A DNA stretch of 19,317 bases, taken from contig NZ_AEPF01000136.1 in NCBI RefSeq assembly GCF_000193735.1, positions 1 to 19,317 on the forward strand, read 5' to 3'. The DNA is from Neisseria sicca 4320. GTDB taxonomy: Bacteria > Pseudomonadota > Gammaproteobacteria > Burkholderiales > Neisseriaceae. The position numbers and the translations under genes are program-made. The notes beneath the pieces were generated by a model. That model had not been told where the DNA came from and ran no database searches. It worked only from the letters and a program-made list of their open reading frames with translations. Shown one piece after another: positions 1 through 6,516 of this stretch (positions are counted from its first letter, which is position 1; every line of letters begins with the position of its first letter).

Positions 1-13
1 CAGGTTTTCTGGT

Positions 14-25
14 TTCAGACGACCT
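14..25 (-). repeat. DNA uptake sequence (AG-mucDUS), probable half of a terminator
   Basis: A perfect AGGTCGTCTGAA on the minus strand lies just downstream of the potF-like stop codon. Other gene ends in this window carry two such copies facing each other; the partner here would lie before base 1, so the window probably opens inside a DUS-hairpin terminator. The partner is not visible. Confidence 0.85.
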
Positions 26-47
26 TTCACTTCAAAACATCAAACGA

Positions 48-1190
48 TTAGTTTGAACCGACTTTAATCTTCTGCCACAGATTGACCGACAGTTTCTTCG
101 CATCCGAACTCATTTGCGGCATAACAAAACCGTCTTTCATATCTTCCGCAGTCGGGAAAATGGAGCGGGTGTTAACCAACTCGGCAGGCATTTTTTCGCG
201 CGCCGGTTTGCTTGCAGGCGCAAAGGTAACGGCAATGCCATTTTTCGCAGCCACTTCGGGATCAAGCGTGTAGTTGATGTATTTATGAGCATTGGCGATG
301 TTTTTCGCATCGGCGGGAATCAGCCAAGATTCAATCCAGAAGCCCATACCCTTCGGCGTCAAAACTTCAATGCCGACGTTGTTTTTCACTTCTTCGGAAC
401 GGGCTTTCGCCAAGTTCAAGTCGCCGCCGTTACCCGCTGCGAGACAGATGTCGCCGCGTGCCAGTTCGTCAATGATAGACGGACTGAAACGTTTTACATC
501 AGGACGGATGGCTTTCAGCACTTCCGCCGCCGCTTTCAAATCATCAGGATTTGTGCCTTTGGGGTCTTTACCCAAGTAGTTCAGCAAAATCGGGAACATT
601 TCGCTCGGCGTATCCCACAAGGCGATACCGCATGATTTCAGCTTGTTGGTATATTCGGGCTTGAACAGCAAATCCCAACCGTTTTCAGGCAGCTTGCCGC
701 CCAAAAGTTCTTTGCCCTTCGCCGTAATTGCCAAAGTGTTGACGCCGGAGAAATAAGGAACGGCATACTGGTTGCCTGGGTCGGCAGTTTCCAGCATTTT
801 CAACAATTCGGGATCGATGTTTTTGTAATTGGGAATCAGGTCTTTATTGATTTTTTGATAAGCACCCGCTTCGATTTGACGGGGCAGGAAGGCGATGCCG
901 GGAACGACCAAGTCATAGCCGGATTTACCGGTCAGCATTTTGGCTTCGAGGGTTTCGTTGTTTTCGTAAAGGTCGTAGGTCAGCTTCAGCTTATTGGCTT
1001 TTTTGAAGTCTTCAACGGTGCTCTCGTCAACGTAGTTCGACCAGTTGTAGATGTTCAAAGTATCGGTGGCGGCTGCTTCGGCATTGGCAGCAGGCGCGCT
1101 GCCTGCTTGAGGTTGCTCGGTTTTTTTCTCGCCACCGCCGCAAGCGGCCAGCGATAATGCCGCCAATACGGCTAATACGGATTTTTTCAT
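48..1190 (-). CDS. potF: Polyamine ABC transporter substrate-binding lipoprotein (PotF/PotD family)
   Basis: Periplasmic, lipid-anchored receptor that would hand putrescine or spermidine to a PotGHI/PotABC-type inner-membrane transporter; no transporter subunits are in the window. I start it at the ATG at 1190 (380 aa) rather than the upstream ATG at 1262, because MKKSVLAVLAALSLAAC is a clean lipoprotein signal with lipobox LAAC and an AGGAA-like ribosome site sits about 10 nt upstream. The mature protein opens with the family motif IYNWSNY, followed by YDLVVPG and a long stretch resembling PotF (LNYLGKDP, RPDVKRFSPS, RGDIC). Pocket residues are mixed: the segment FWIESWLIP looks more like PotD, and the Trp that stacks on the ligand in E. 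coli PotF/PotD is replaced in AAGNGGD around residue 254. Neisseria homologues are often labelled potD. Family is certain; ligand is not. Confidence 0.9.
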   Translation of the reverse strand: MKKSVLAVLAALSLAACGGGEKKTEQPQAGSAPAANAEAAATDTLNIYNWSNYVDESTVEDFKKANKLKLTYDLYENNETLEAKMLTGKSGYDLVVPGIAFLPRQIEAGAYQKINKDLIPNYKNIDPELLKMLETADPGNQYAVPYFSGVNTLAITAKGKELLGGKLPENGWDLLFKPEYTNKLKSCGIALWDTPSEMFPILLNYLGKDPKGTNPDDLKAAAEVLKAIRPDVKRFSPSIIDELARGDICLAAGNGGDLNLAKARSEEVKNNVGIEVLTPKGMGFWIESWLIPADAKNIANAHKYINYTLDPEVAAKNGIAVTFAPASKPAREKMPAELVNTRSIFPTAEDMKDGFVMPQMSSDAKKLSVNLWQKIKVGSN

Positions 1191-1271
1191 ACGGGCAGAT
1201 TCCTGATGAAAGATTGTTAACGGAAAATGAACACTCTGCACCCCATCAATACCCCGGCGCAAAGCGGGGCT

Positions 1272-1299
1272 ATTGTAATGGAAGTGGGTGAGAACTCAA
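1272..1299 (-). promoter_or_regulatory. Candidate sigma-70 promoter for the potF-like gene
   Basis: On the minus strand a -35-like TTGAGT (1294-1299) and a -10 TACAAT (1272-1277) are separated by 16 bp, about 80 bp upstream of the start codon. A short C/G-rich inverted repeat (1252-1256/1265-1269) would lie in the leader. Match to consensus is moderate and no start site is known. Confidence 0.35.
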
Positions 1300-1424
1300 A
1301 GCAATATCTGACTGATTTTTATTGAAATAAGGCACGATTTCTTAGGCTCGGGAAAACGGCGTTGCACAAGATGTCGTTTTTGGGCAAAATACGGGCGATT
1401 TGCGCGCGCGAACAGAGAAAATAC

Positions 1425-1453
1425 TTGCATATAGAGGAATCTGTCTTTAAAAT
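1425..1453 (+). promoter_or_regulatory. Candidate sigma-70 promoter for rpsT
   Basis: TTGCAT (1425-1430) and TAAAAT (1448-1453) are spaced exactly 17 bp, and the -10 is 40 bp before the rpsT ATG, giving a short leader. The 303-bp gap between the two divergent genes (1191-1493) holds this promoter and the opposite-facing one; I see nothing else in it and no DUS. Confidence 0.5.
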
Positions 1454-1493
1454 TGCGCGTTTACAGAATTTATTTTTTCAGGAGATATTCAAT

Positions 1494-1757
1494 ATGGCAA
1501 ACAGCGCACAAGCCCGCAAACGTGCCCGCCAATCGGTTAAACAACGCGCCCACAACGCCAGCCTGCGTACTGCATTCCGTACCGCAGTGAAAAAAGTGTT
1601 GAAAGCAGTTGAAGCCGGCGACAAAGCTGCTGCTCAAGCAGTTTACCAAGAGTCCGTTAAAGTCATCGACCGTATCGCTGACAAAGGCGTATTCCACAAA
1701 AACAAAGCAGCCCGCCATAAGAGCCGTCTGTCTGCCAAAGTAAAAGCATTGGCTTAA
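1494..1757 (+). CDS. rpsT: 30S ribosomal protein S20
   Basis: Small-subunit protein that binds 16S rRNA early in 30S assembly. The 87-residue product starts [13 protein letters not shown], is rich in Lys/Arg/Ala and mostly helical, and ends with the family's typical [18 protein letters not shown]. Length equals the usual S20. The reading frame is open further upstream (to 1362), but the ATG at 1494 is chosen because a strong AGGAGA ribosome site lies 8-13 nt before it and homologues begin with MAN. It is monocistronic here: own promoter before, hairpin after, and pldA starts 239 bp downstream. E. coli S20 represses its own translation; nothing visible here proves or excludes that. Confidence 0.98.
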
Positions 1758-1813
1758 TCTTTCCTGCCATAGTCTTGGTGTTTGATCACGTCGGGACAGG
1801 CAAGCAGATAACG

Positions 1814-1845
1814 ATGCCCCTGAGGTCTTAACCTTTCAGGGGCAT
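1814..1845 (+). terminator. Hairpin downstream of rpsT
   Basis: A perfect 10-bp inverted repeat (ATGCCCCTGA at 1814-1823, TCAGGGGCAT at 1836-1845, 12-nt loop) stands about 55 bp after the rpsT stop. It lacks a clear U-run after the stem, so it may be a weak terminator or a 3'-end stabiliser. Unlike most gene ends here it is not built from DUS. Confidence 0.5.
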
Positions 1846-1876
1846 TGCCGTATGTGGTGCAAGTTGATGTAAACTT

Positions 1877-1976
1877 TTCAGACGACCTGCCGTAGAGCCG
1901 GCACAAGTCGGTAAAATGCGGTTTAATCTGTTTTTCAAACGATTAATCCCGATTTTCAGACAAAAGGTCGCCTGAA
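1877..1976. repeat. DUS (minus, 1877-1888) and a one-mismatch DUS (plus, 1965-1976)
   Basis: A perfect minus-strand AG-mucDUS lies at 1877-1888. At 1965-1976 AGGTCGCCTGAA differs by one base from the consensus and sits 20 bp before pldA. The latter together with TTTTCAG at 1953-1959 can form a small hairpin. The distance between the two DUS is large for a terminator. Confidence 0.75.
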
Positions 1977-1996
1977 AACACCCAATCGGCAATCCC

Positions 1997-3217
1997 ATGA
2001 ATGAAATGATGAACAAGATGTTGAAACACAATTTGGCGCAAAGCGATGCCATAAAGAACAAAAAACCGTCATTAGCCAAATGTCGGCGCGCCTTGATGCT
2101 TATTCTTGTCGGCGGCGCAGCCGCCCCTGCCGCCTACGCCGACACGGCTTTGCAATGCACCTCCATTCAAGACAATGCCACCCGTTTGGCGTGTTACGAC
2201 AGCATTTATTCGGCACAACTGCCGCCGCAAGCTCCGCTGCCCGTCCTTCGCGAAGAAACCGCCAAAGCACCTGTCGACTTACCCAAAACCATCAGCACCA
2301 GCCGCGAGAAAAAAGCGGCGACGATTGTGTTTGACGAAAATAAAGAGCAATCCACCCTTTCGGAAGATAATCTCCGCACCACAGCCGATGCCTACACGCC
2401 ATTGAGCCTGATGTACGATTTGGACAAAAACGACTCGCGCGGCTTGTTGAGCGTGCGCGAGCACAATCCCATGTACCTGATGCCCGCATGGTACAACAGC
2501 TCGCCCAATCTTCATCCCTACTCCCCTTCGCGCGGCACAACCAATCAGGAAAAATTCAGCGAACAGAAACACATCGAAACCAAACTGCAAGTTTCGTTCA
2601 AAAGCAAAATCGCTGAAGATTTGTTTAAAACCCGTGCAGACTTGTGGTTCGGCTACACCCAAAAATCCGATTGGCAGATTTATAACCAAGGCAGAAAATC
2701 CGCGCCGTTCCGCAATACCGATTACGAACCCGAAATTTTCCTGACCCAGCCTGTGAAGGCAGATTTGCCGTTCGGTGGCAAACTGCGCATGGTCGGTGCA
2801 GGCTTCGTCCACCAATCCAACGGACAAAGCCGCCCCGAATCCCGCTCATGGAACCGCGTTTACGCATTGGCAGGGATGGAATGGGGCAAACTGACCGTGA
2901 TCCCGCGCGTGTGGATGCGGGCATTCGATCAGACCGGTGAAAACAACGACAATCCCGACATTACCGACTACATGGGTCATGGCGATTTGAAGCTGCAATA
3001 CCGGCTGAACGACAAACAAAATATTTCGTCCCTGCTGCGCTACAATCCCAAAACCGGACACGGCGCGGTTGAAGCCGCCTATACCTTCCCGATTAAAGGC
3101 AAACTTAAAGGCGTAGTGCGCGGCTTTCACGGCTACGGCGAAAGCCTGATTGATTACAACTACAAACAAAACGGCATCGGCATCGGTCTGATGTTCAACG
3201 ATTGGGACGGAATTTAA
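1997..3217 (+). CDS. pldA: Outer-membrane phospholipase A1 (OMPLA/PldA)
   Basis: Beta-barrel enzyme of the outer membrane that hydrolyses acyl chains of phospholipids misplaced in the outer leaflet; in Neisseria it contributes to autolysis. The protein (406 aa) has an N-terminal signal with hydrophobic LMLILVGGAAAPAAYA, a Neisseria-type segment (TALQC, TRLACYD) and then the barrel. The catalytic triad is visible: His272 and Ser274 in GFVHQSNGQS and Asn286 in SWNRVY, with the same 2- and 12-residue spacing as H142/S144/N156 of E. coli OMPLA. The C-terminus GIGLMFND is a terminal beta strand. The start is uncertain: four in-frame ATGs (1997, 2006, 2009, 2018) lie close together with no clear ribosome site, and the n-region is unusually long (about 30 aa). 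An upstream DUS variant and a downstream DUS pair bracket the gene as a single unit. Confidence 0.96.
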   Translation: MNEMMNKMLKHNLAQSDAIKNKKPSLAKCRRALMLILVGGAAAPAAYADTALQCTSIQDNATRLACYDSIYSAQLPPQAPLPVLREETAKAPVDLPKTISTSREKKAATIVFDENKEQSTLSEDNLRTTADAYTPLSLMYDLDKNDSRGLLSVREHNPMYLMPAWYNSSPNLHPYSPSRGTTNQEKFSEQKHIETKLQVSFKSKIAEDLFKTRADLWFGYTQKSDWQIYNQGRKSAPFRNTDYEPEIFLTQPVKADLPFGGKLRMVGAGFVHQSNGQSRPESRSWNRVYALAGMEWGKLTVIPRVWMRAFDQTGENNDNPDITDYMGHGDLKLQYRLNDKQNISSLLRYNPKTGHGAVEAAYTFPIKGKLKGVVRGFHGYGESLIDYNYKQNGIGIGLMFNDWDGI

Positions 3218-3230
3218 TGCCCAACCCTGT

Positions 3231-3275
3231 TTTCAGACGACCTTTTGTACCATGTTGCACACAGGTCGTCTGAAA
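3231..3275. terminator. Inverted DUS pair after pldA
   Basis: TTTCAGACGACCT (3231-3243) and AGGTCGTCTGAAA (3263-3275) form a 13-bp stem with a 19-nt loop, starting 13 bp after the pldA stop. No U-run follows the stem on the plus strand, so termination may be inefficient. Both arms are perfect DUS. Confidence 0.65.
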
Positions 3276-3315
3276 GCAAAACAAACCGCCCCCCATATTA
3301 AAAACATTCGTTTCC

Positions 3316-3353
3316 TATCGCCCAAACGCGTATAATGCAAGGTTTGGGCGATA
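3316..3353 (+). promoter_or_regulatory. Promoter with a 12-bp palindrome around the -10 box, upstream of the DUF502 gene
   Basis: A consensus -10 TATAAT lies at 3331-3336, 38 bp before the start codon; the -35 is poor (around TTCGTT). The -10 is enclosed by a perfect 12-bp inverted repeat, TATCGCCCAAAC (3316-3327) and GTTTGGGCGATA (3342-3353), 14 bp apart. The left arm would not be transcribed from this promoter, so the repeat is better read as a DNA-binding site than as an RNA hairpin. That reading is inference. Confidence 0.5.
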
Positions 3354-3374
3354 TTTGTCGGAATTACACAAAAG

Positions 3375-4076
3375 ATGGCGGAACAAACGGCCGAAGGCGG
3401 AAAAGTTGCCAAGGCATTAAAAAAATATCTGATTACAGGCATGCTGGTATGGCTGCCGATAGCCGTAACCATTTGGGCGGTCAGCTATATCATATCTGCC
3501 GCCGACCGGCTGATCAGTCTGCTGCCCGAGCAATGGCAGCCTCAATATTTCTGGGGATTCAACATTCCCGGCTTGGGCATTATTGCCGCCATTGTCGTCT
3601 TGTTTCTGACCGGCGTGTTCGCCGCCAACGTTTTGGGACGTCAAATCCTCGCCGCATGGGACAGCCTGCTGGGACGGATTCCCGTCGTCAAATCCATCTA
3701 TTCCAGCGTCAAAAAAGTATCCGAGTCCCTGCTCTCCGACAGCAGCCGCTCGTTCAGAACGCCTGTATTGGTTCCGTTCCCTCAACCCAATATTTGGACG
3801 ATTGCCTTTGTATCAGGGCATATTCCCGACAAACTCAAAGGCAGCCTTCCGCACGATGACGACTATCTTTCCGTCTATGTGCCGACCACGCCCAACCCGA
3901 CCGGCGGCTATTACATCATGGTGAAAAAGAGCGACGTGCGCGAACTCGATATGAGCGTGGACGAAGCATTGAAATATGTGATTTCGCTGGGTATGGTGAT
4001 GCCGGATGAAGTTCGGGTCAAGGCTTTGTCAGAACACAGGTCGTCTGAAAACGACGATACAGAACAAAACAATTAA
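3375..4076 (+). CDS. DUF502 family inner-membrane protein
   Basis: Function unknown. The 233-aa protein matches the DUF502 family: a Lys-rich cytoplasmic N-terminus, a first membrane segment at about 19-41 (GMLVWLPIAVTIWAVSYII), a second at about 66-88 (GLGIIAAIVVLFLTGVFAANVLG), the conserved IPVVKSIYSSVKKVSE after it, and a soluble C-terminal domain containing PVLVPFP, the family-typical segment around SVYVPTTPNPTGGYY, and MSVDEALKYVISLGMV. The last residues RSSEN are encoded by a DUS, so the end of the protein is shaped by the uptake signal. It lies 62 bp upstream of aspS, separated by a DUS hairpin, an arrangement I recall from other neisserias. Only family membership is supported. Confidence 0.9.
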   Translation: MAEQTAEGGKVAKALKKYLITGMLVWLPIAVTIWAVSYIISAADRLISLLPEQWQPQYFWGFNIPGLGIIAAIVVLFLTGVFAANVLGRQILAAWDSLLGRIPVVKSIYSSVKKVSESLLSDSSRSFRTPVLVPFPQPNIWTIAFVSGHIPDKLKGSLPHDDDYLSVYVPTTPNPTGGYYIMVKKSDVRELDMSVDEALKYVISLGMVMPDEVRVKALSEHRSSENDDTEQNN

Positions 4077-4097
4077 GGTCTCTTTTTCAGACGACCT
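4038..4097. terminator. DUS pair spanning the end of the DUF502 gene
   Basis: The left DUS (4038-4049) is inside the coding sequence, the right DUS (4086-4097) is 9 bp after the stop. A 14-bp stem (4038-4051/4084-4097) with a 32-nt loop is possible, followed by a pyrimidine-rich run (TTTTCCTTCTTTT). It could attenuate readthrough into aspS, but the long loop makes a strong terminator doubtful. Confidence 0.5.
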
Positions 4098-4138
4098 TTT
4101 CCTTCTTTTCAAATTGAACAATATAAAAAGGTGATTTT

Positions 4139-5947
4139 ATGCGTACCAACTATTGCGGCCTGATCAGCGAGCAATACTTAGACCAAACCGTAACCGTCAA
4201 AGGCTGGGTACACCGCCGACGCGACCACGGCGGTGTGATTTTTATCGACCTGCGCGACCGCGAAGGCATCGTCCAAGTCGTGATTGACCCCGACACGCCC
4301 GAAGCGTTTGCCACTGCCGATTCCGCCCGTAACGAATACGTTTTGAGCATTACCGGCCGCGTGCGCAACCGTCCCGAAGGCACGACCAACGACAAAATGA
4401 TTTCCGGCAAAATCGAAATTCTTGCCAAAGAAATCGAAGTATTGAACGCCGCTGCTACGCCGCCGTTCCAAATCGACGACGAAAACATCAGCGAAAACGT
4501 GCGCCTGACCAACCGCGTTATCGACCTGCGCCGTCCGGTGATGCAGCGCAACCTGCGCCTGCGTTATCAAGTCGCCATGGGCGTTCGCCGTTATCTGGAC
4601 GCGCAAGGCTTCATCGACATCGAAACCCCGATGCTGACCCGCTCCACGCCCGAAGGCGCGCGCGACTACCTCGTGCCGAGCCGCGTTCATCCGGGCGAGT
4701 TTTTCGCACTGCCGCAATCGCCGCAATTGTTCAAACAACTGTTGATGGTGGCGGGTTTCGACCGTTACTACCAAATCACCAAGTGCTTCCGCGACGAAGA
4801 CTTGCGCGCCGACCGCCAGCCCGAATTCACCCAAATCGACTTGGAAACCTCGTTCTTGAACGAGGATGAAATCATGGACATCACCGAAGGCATGGCAAAA
4901 CAAGTCTTCCAAGACGCGCTGGGCGTGGACTTGGGCGATTTCCCGCGTATGCCTTACGCCGAAGCCATGTTCTACTACGGTTCCGACAAACCCGATATGC
5001 GCATCAGCCTGAAATTTACCGAGCTGACCGACCTGATGAAAACGGAAGAATTCAAAGTCTTCCGTGGCGCAGCCGACATGAAGGGCGGCCGCGTGGTTGC
5101 CTTGCGCGTACCGAACGGTGCAAAATTCAGCCGCAAAGAAATCGACGAATACACCAAATTTGTCGGCATCTACGGCGCGAAAGGTTTGGCGTACATCAAA
5201 GTGAACGATGTCAGCAACCTTTCCAACGGCGAAGACAGCGGCCTGCAATCTCCAATCGTGAAATTCCTGTCTGAAAACGCCCTGAAAGAAATCATTGCGC
5301 GTACCGGCGCGCAAAACGGCGACATCATCTTCTTCGGCGCAGACAAAGCCCAAGTCGTGAACGAAGCCATCGGCGCGCTGCGTATCAAAGTCGGTTTGGA
5401 ACACGGCGCGGAAAACGGCTACTTCGTGGACGAATGGAAACCTTTGTGGGTCGTCGATTTCCCGATGTTCGAATACGACGAAGACGGCGACCGCTGGGCA
5501 GCCATGCACCATCCGTTCACCTCGCCCAAGCCCGGTCATGAAGACCTGATGGCATCCGATCCTGAAAACTGCCTGGCCCGCGCCTACGACATGGTGTTGA
5601 ACGGCTGGGAAATCGGTGGCGGTTCCATCCGTATCCACCGTGCCGACGTACAGGAAAAAGTGTTCACCGCTCTGAAAATCAGCCCCGAAGAGCAACAGGA
5701 AAAATTCGGCTTCCTCTTGGATAACCTGAAATTCGGCGCGCCTCCGCACGGCGGCTTGGCATTCGGCCTCGACCGTCTGGTAACACTGATGACCGGCGCC
5801 GAATCCATCCGCGACGTGATTGCCTTCCCGAAAACCCAACGCGCCCAATGTCTGTTGACCAACGCGCCGAATGCGGTGGACGACAAACAACTGCGCGAAT
5901 TGAGCTTGCGCCTGCGTCAAAAAGCGACTGAAAATAAAGAAGCGTAA
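4139..5947 (+). CDS. aspS: Aspartate--tRNA ligase, probably nondiscriminating (Asp/Asn)
   Basis: Class II aminoacyl-tRNA synthetase that charges tRNA-Asp with aspartate. Bacterial-type, 602 aa: an N-terminal OB-fold anticodon domain (about 1-105), the catalytic core starting near residue 120 (NRVIDLRRP), motif 2 at about 217-233 (FRDEDLRADRQPEF), the bacterial GAD insertion in the middle, and motif 3 at 538-547 (GGLAFGLDRL). QSPQLFKQLLM matches the active site of E. coli AspRS. His30 (RRRDHGG) and Gly81 (RPEGT) align with His31 and Gly82 of P. aeruginosa AspRS, residues tied to recognition of tRNA-Asn, whereas E. coli has RRRDLGS. I therefore infer it also makes Asp-tRNA-Asn for amidation by GatCAB. 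A good ribosome site (AAAAGGTGA) precedes the ATG. A strong terminator follows. Confidence 0.98.
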   Translation: MRTNYCGLISEQYLDQTVTVKGWVHRRRDHGGVIFIDLRDREGIVQVVIDPDTPEAFATADSARNEYVLSITGRVRNRPEGTTNDKMISGKIEILAKEIEVLNAAATPPFQIDDENISENVRLTNRVIDLRRPVMQRNLRLRYQVAMGVRRYLDAQGFIDIETPMLTRSTPEGARDYLVPSRVHPGEFFALPQSPQLFKQLLMVAGFDRYYQITKCFRDEDLRADRQPEFTQIDLETSFLNEDEIMDITEGMAKQVFQDALGVDLGDFPRMPYAEAMFYYGSDKPDMRISLKFTELTDLMKTEEFKVFRGAADMKGGRVVALRVPNGAKFSRKEIDEYTKFVGIYGAKGLAYIKVNDVSNLSNGEDSGLQSPIVKFLSENALKEIIARTGAQNGDIIFFGADKAQVVNEAIGALRIKVGLEHGAENGYFVDEWKPLWVVDFPMFEYDEDGDRWAAMHHPFTSPKPGHEDLMASDPENCLARAYDMVLNGWEIGGGSIRIHRADVQEKVFTALKISPEEQQEKFGFLLDNLKFGAPPHGGLAFGLDRLVTLMTGAESIRDVIAFPKTQRAQCLLTNAPNAVDDKQLRELSLRLRQKATENKEA

Positions 5948-5980
5948 TTTTTAAAAGCAGGTGGGCAACACCTGACAGTC

Positions 5981-6025
5981 AAAAGGTCGTCTGAAACCTA
6001 TTACACGGGTTTCAGACGACCTTTT
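5981..6025 (+). terminator. DUS-hairpin terminator of aspS
   Basis: An 18-bp perfect stem (5981-5998/6008-6025) built from two facing DUS, with a 9-nt loop and a short T-run at the end. A second small hairpin, CAGGTG/CACCTG (5958-5963/5969-5974), lies between it and the aspS stop. Confidence 0.88.
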
Positions 6026-6049
6026 TCATTGTTTGTGCCAAGAAGTTAG

Positions 6050-6196
6050 GTTGAACGTTTCATTTATCTGATTTGTTGGATAGAAGTACGCCATGATTTT
6101 GTGAAAACTTTTATTCGCGAGCGGTTGAAGCAAATGTTGGCGCCTGAAGAATATGGATATGGCCCGGATGCTGTTGCAAAAAAGAAAATTCTCTAG
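6050..6196 (+). pseudogene. Possible 3' remnant of an unidentified gene
   Basis: This stretch reads open for 48 codons to a TAG at 6194-6196 with ordinary codon use and a protein-like composition (FVKTFIRERLKQ, then EEYGYGPDAVAKKK), but it has no ATG near its beginning (an in-frame TAG lies immediately before, 6047-6049) and no ribosome site. It follows the aspS terminator and precedes an AT-rich stretch. It may be the tail of a gene lost at a rearrangement boundary. I do not recognise the family, and a chance open frame is possible. Confidence 0.3.
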
Positions 6197-6516
6197 GCTT
6201 TTTTCTGAAAATATGATTTTTGCAAGTATATGACAATTTGCGTTATTGGTTACAGATATCGGTACGGCAGCTGTTTAGCAATAATATCTATCTGATAATA
6301 TTATGAATTTTATAAATTTAATGTGAGCAGATAGGCGTTTTGAAGAATTTAAAATTAATTTAATGCTTGTGTAATATTAATAAATATAAGAAAATTTTCA
6401 AATATTACATTTGGATTTTTGTAAATCTCGCATTCAACGAAGAAACTACTATAAAAAATGCTTAATATATAAATTTACAAATGTAATATTTTAAAAAATA
6501 ATTACAGGGGTTAAGA
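6197..6516 (+). promoter_or_regulatory. AT-rich leader with a 14-bp inverted repeat, upstream of the deacetylase gene
   Basis: This 320-bp gap contains no gene I can support and no DUS. It is strikingly AT-rich compared with its surroundings. A perfect 14-bp inverted repeat, AAATATTACATTTG (6400-6413) and CAAATGTAATATTT (6478-6491), ends 25 bp before the next start codon, and GTAATATT also occurs at 6371-6378. The arms could be operator half-sites or a leader hairpin; the base composition also fits horizontally acquired DNA. No promoter stands out clearly from the A/T background. Confidence 0.4.

Noticed and set aside
1252..1269. CCCCG/CGGGG hairpin in the potF leader as a riboswitch
   Set aside because: Only five base pairs, with no conserved core of any riboswitch class I recognise.
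4178..5920. 580-codon open frame on the minus strand opposite aspS
   Set aside because: It is the antisense shadow of aspS: no ribosome site, composition rich in His/Val/Phe/Gln runs typical of reverse-complemented coding sequence, and aspS has all its motifs.
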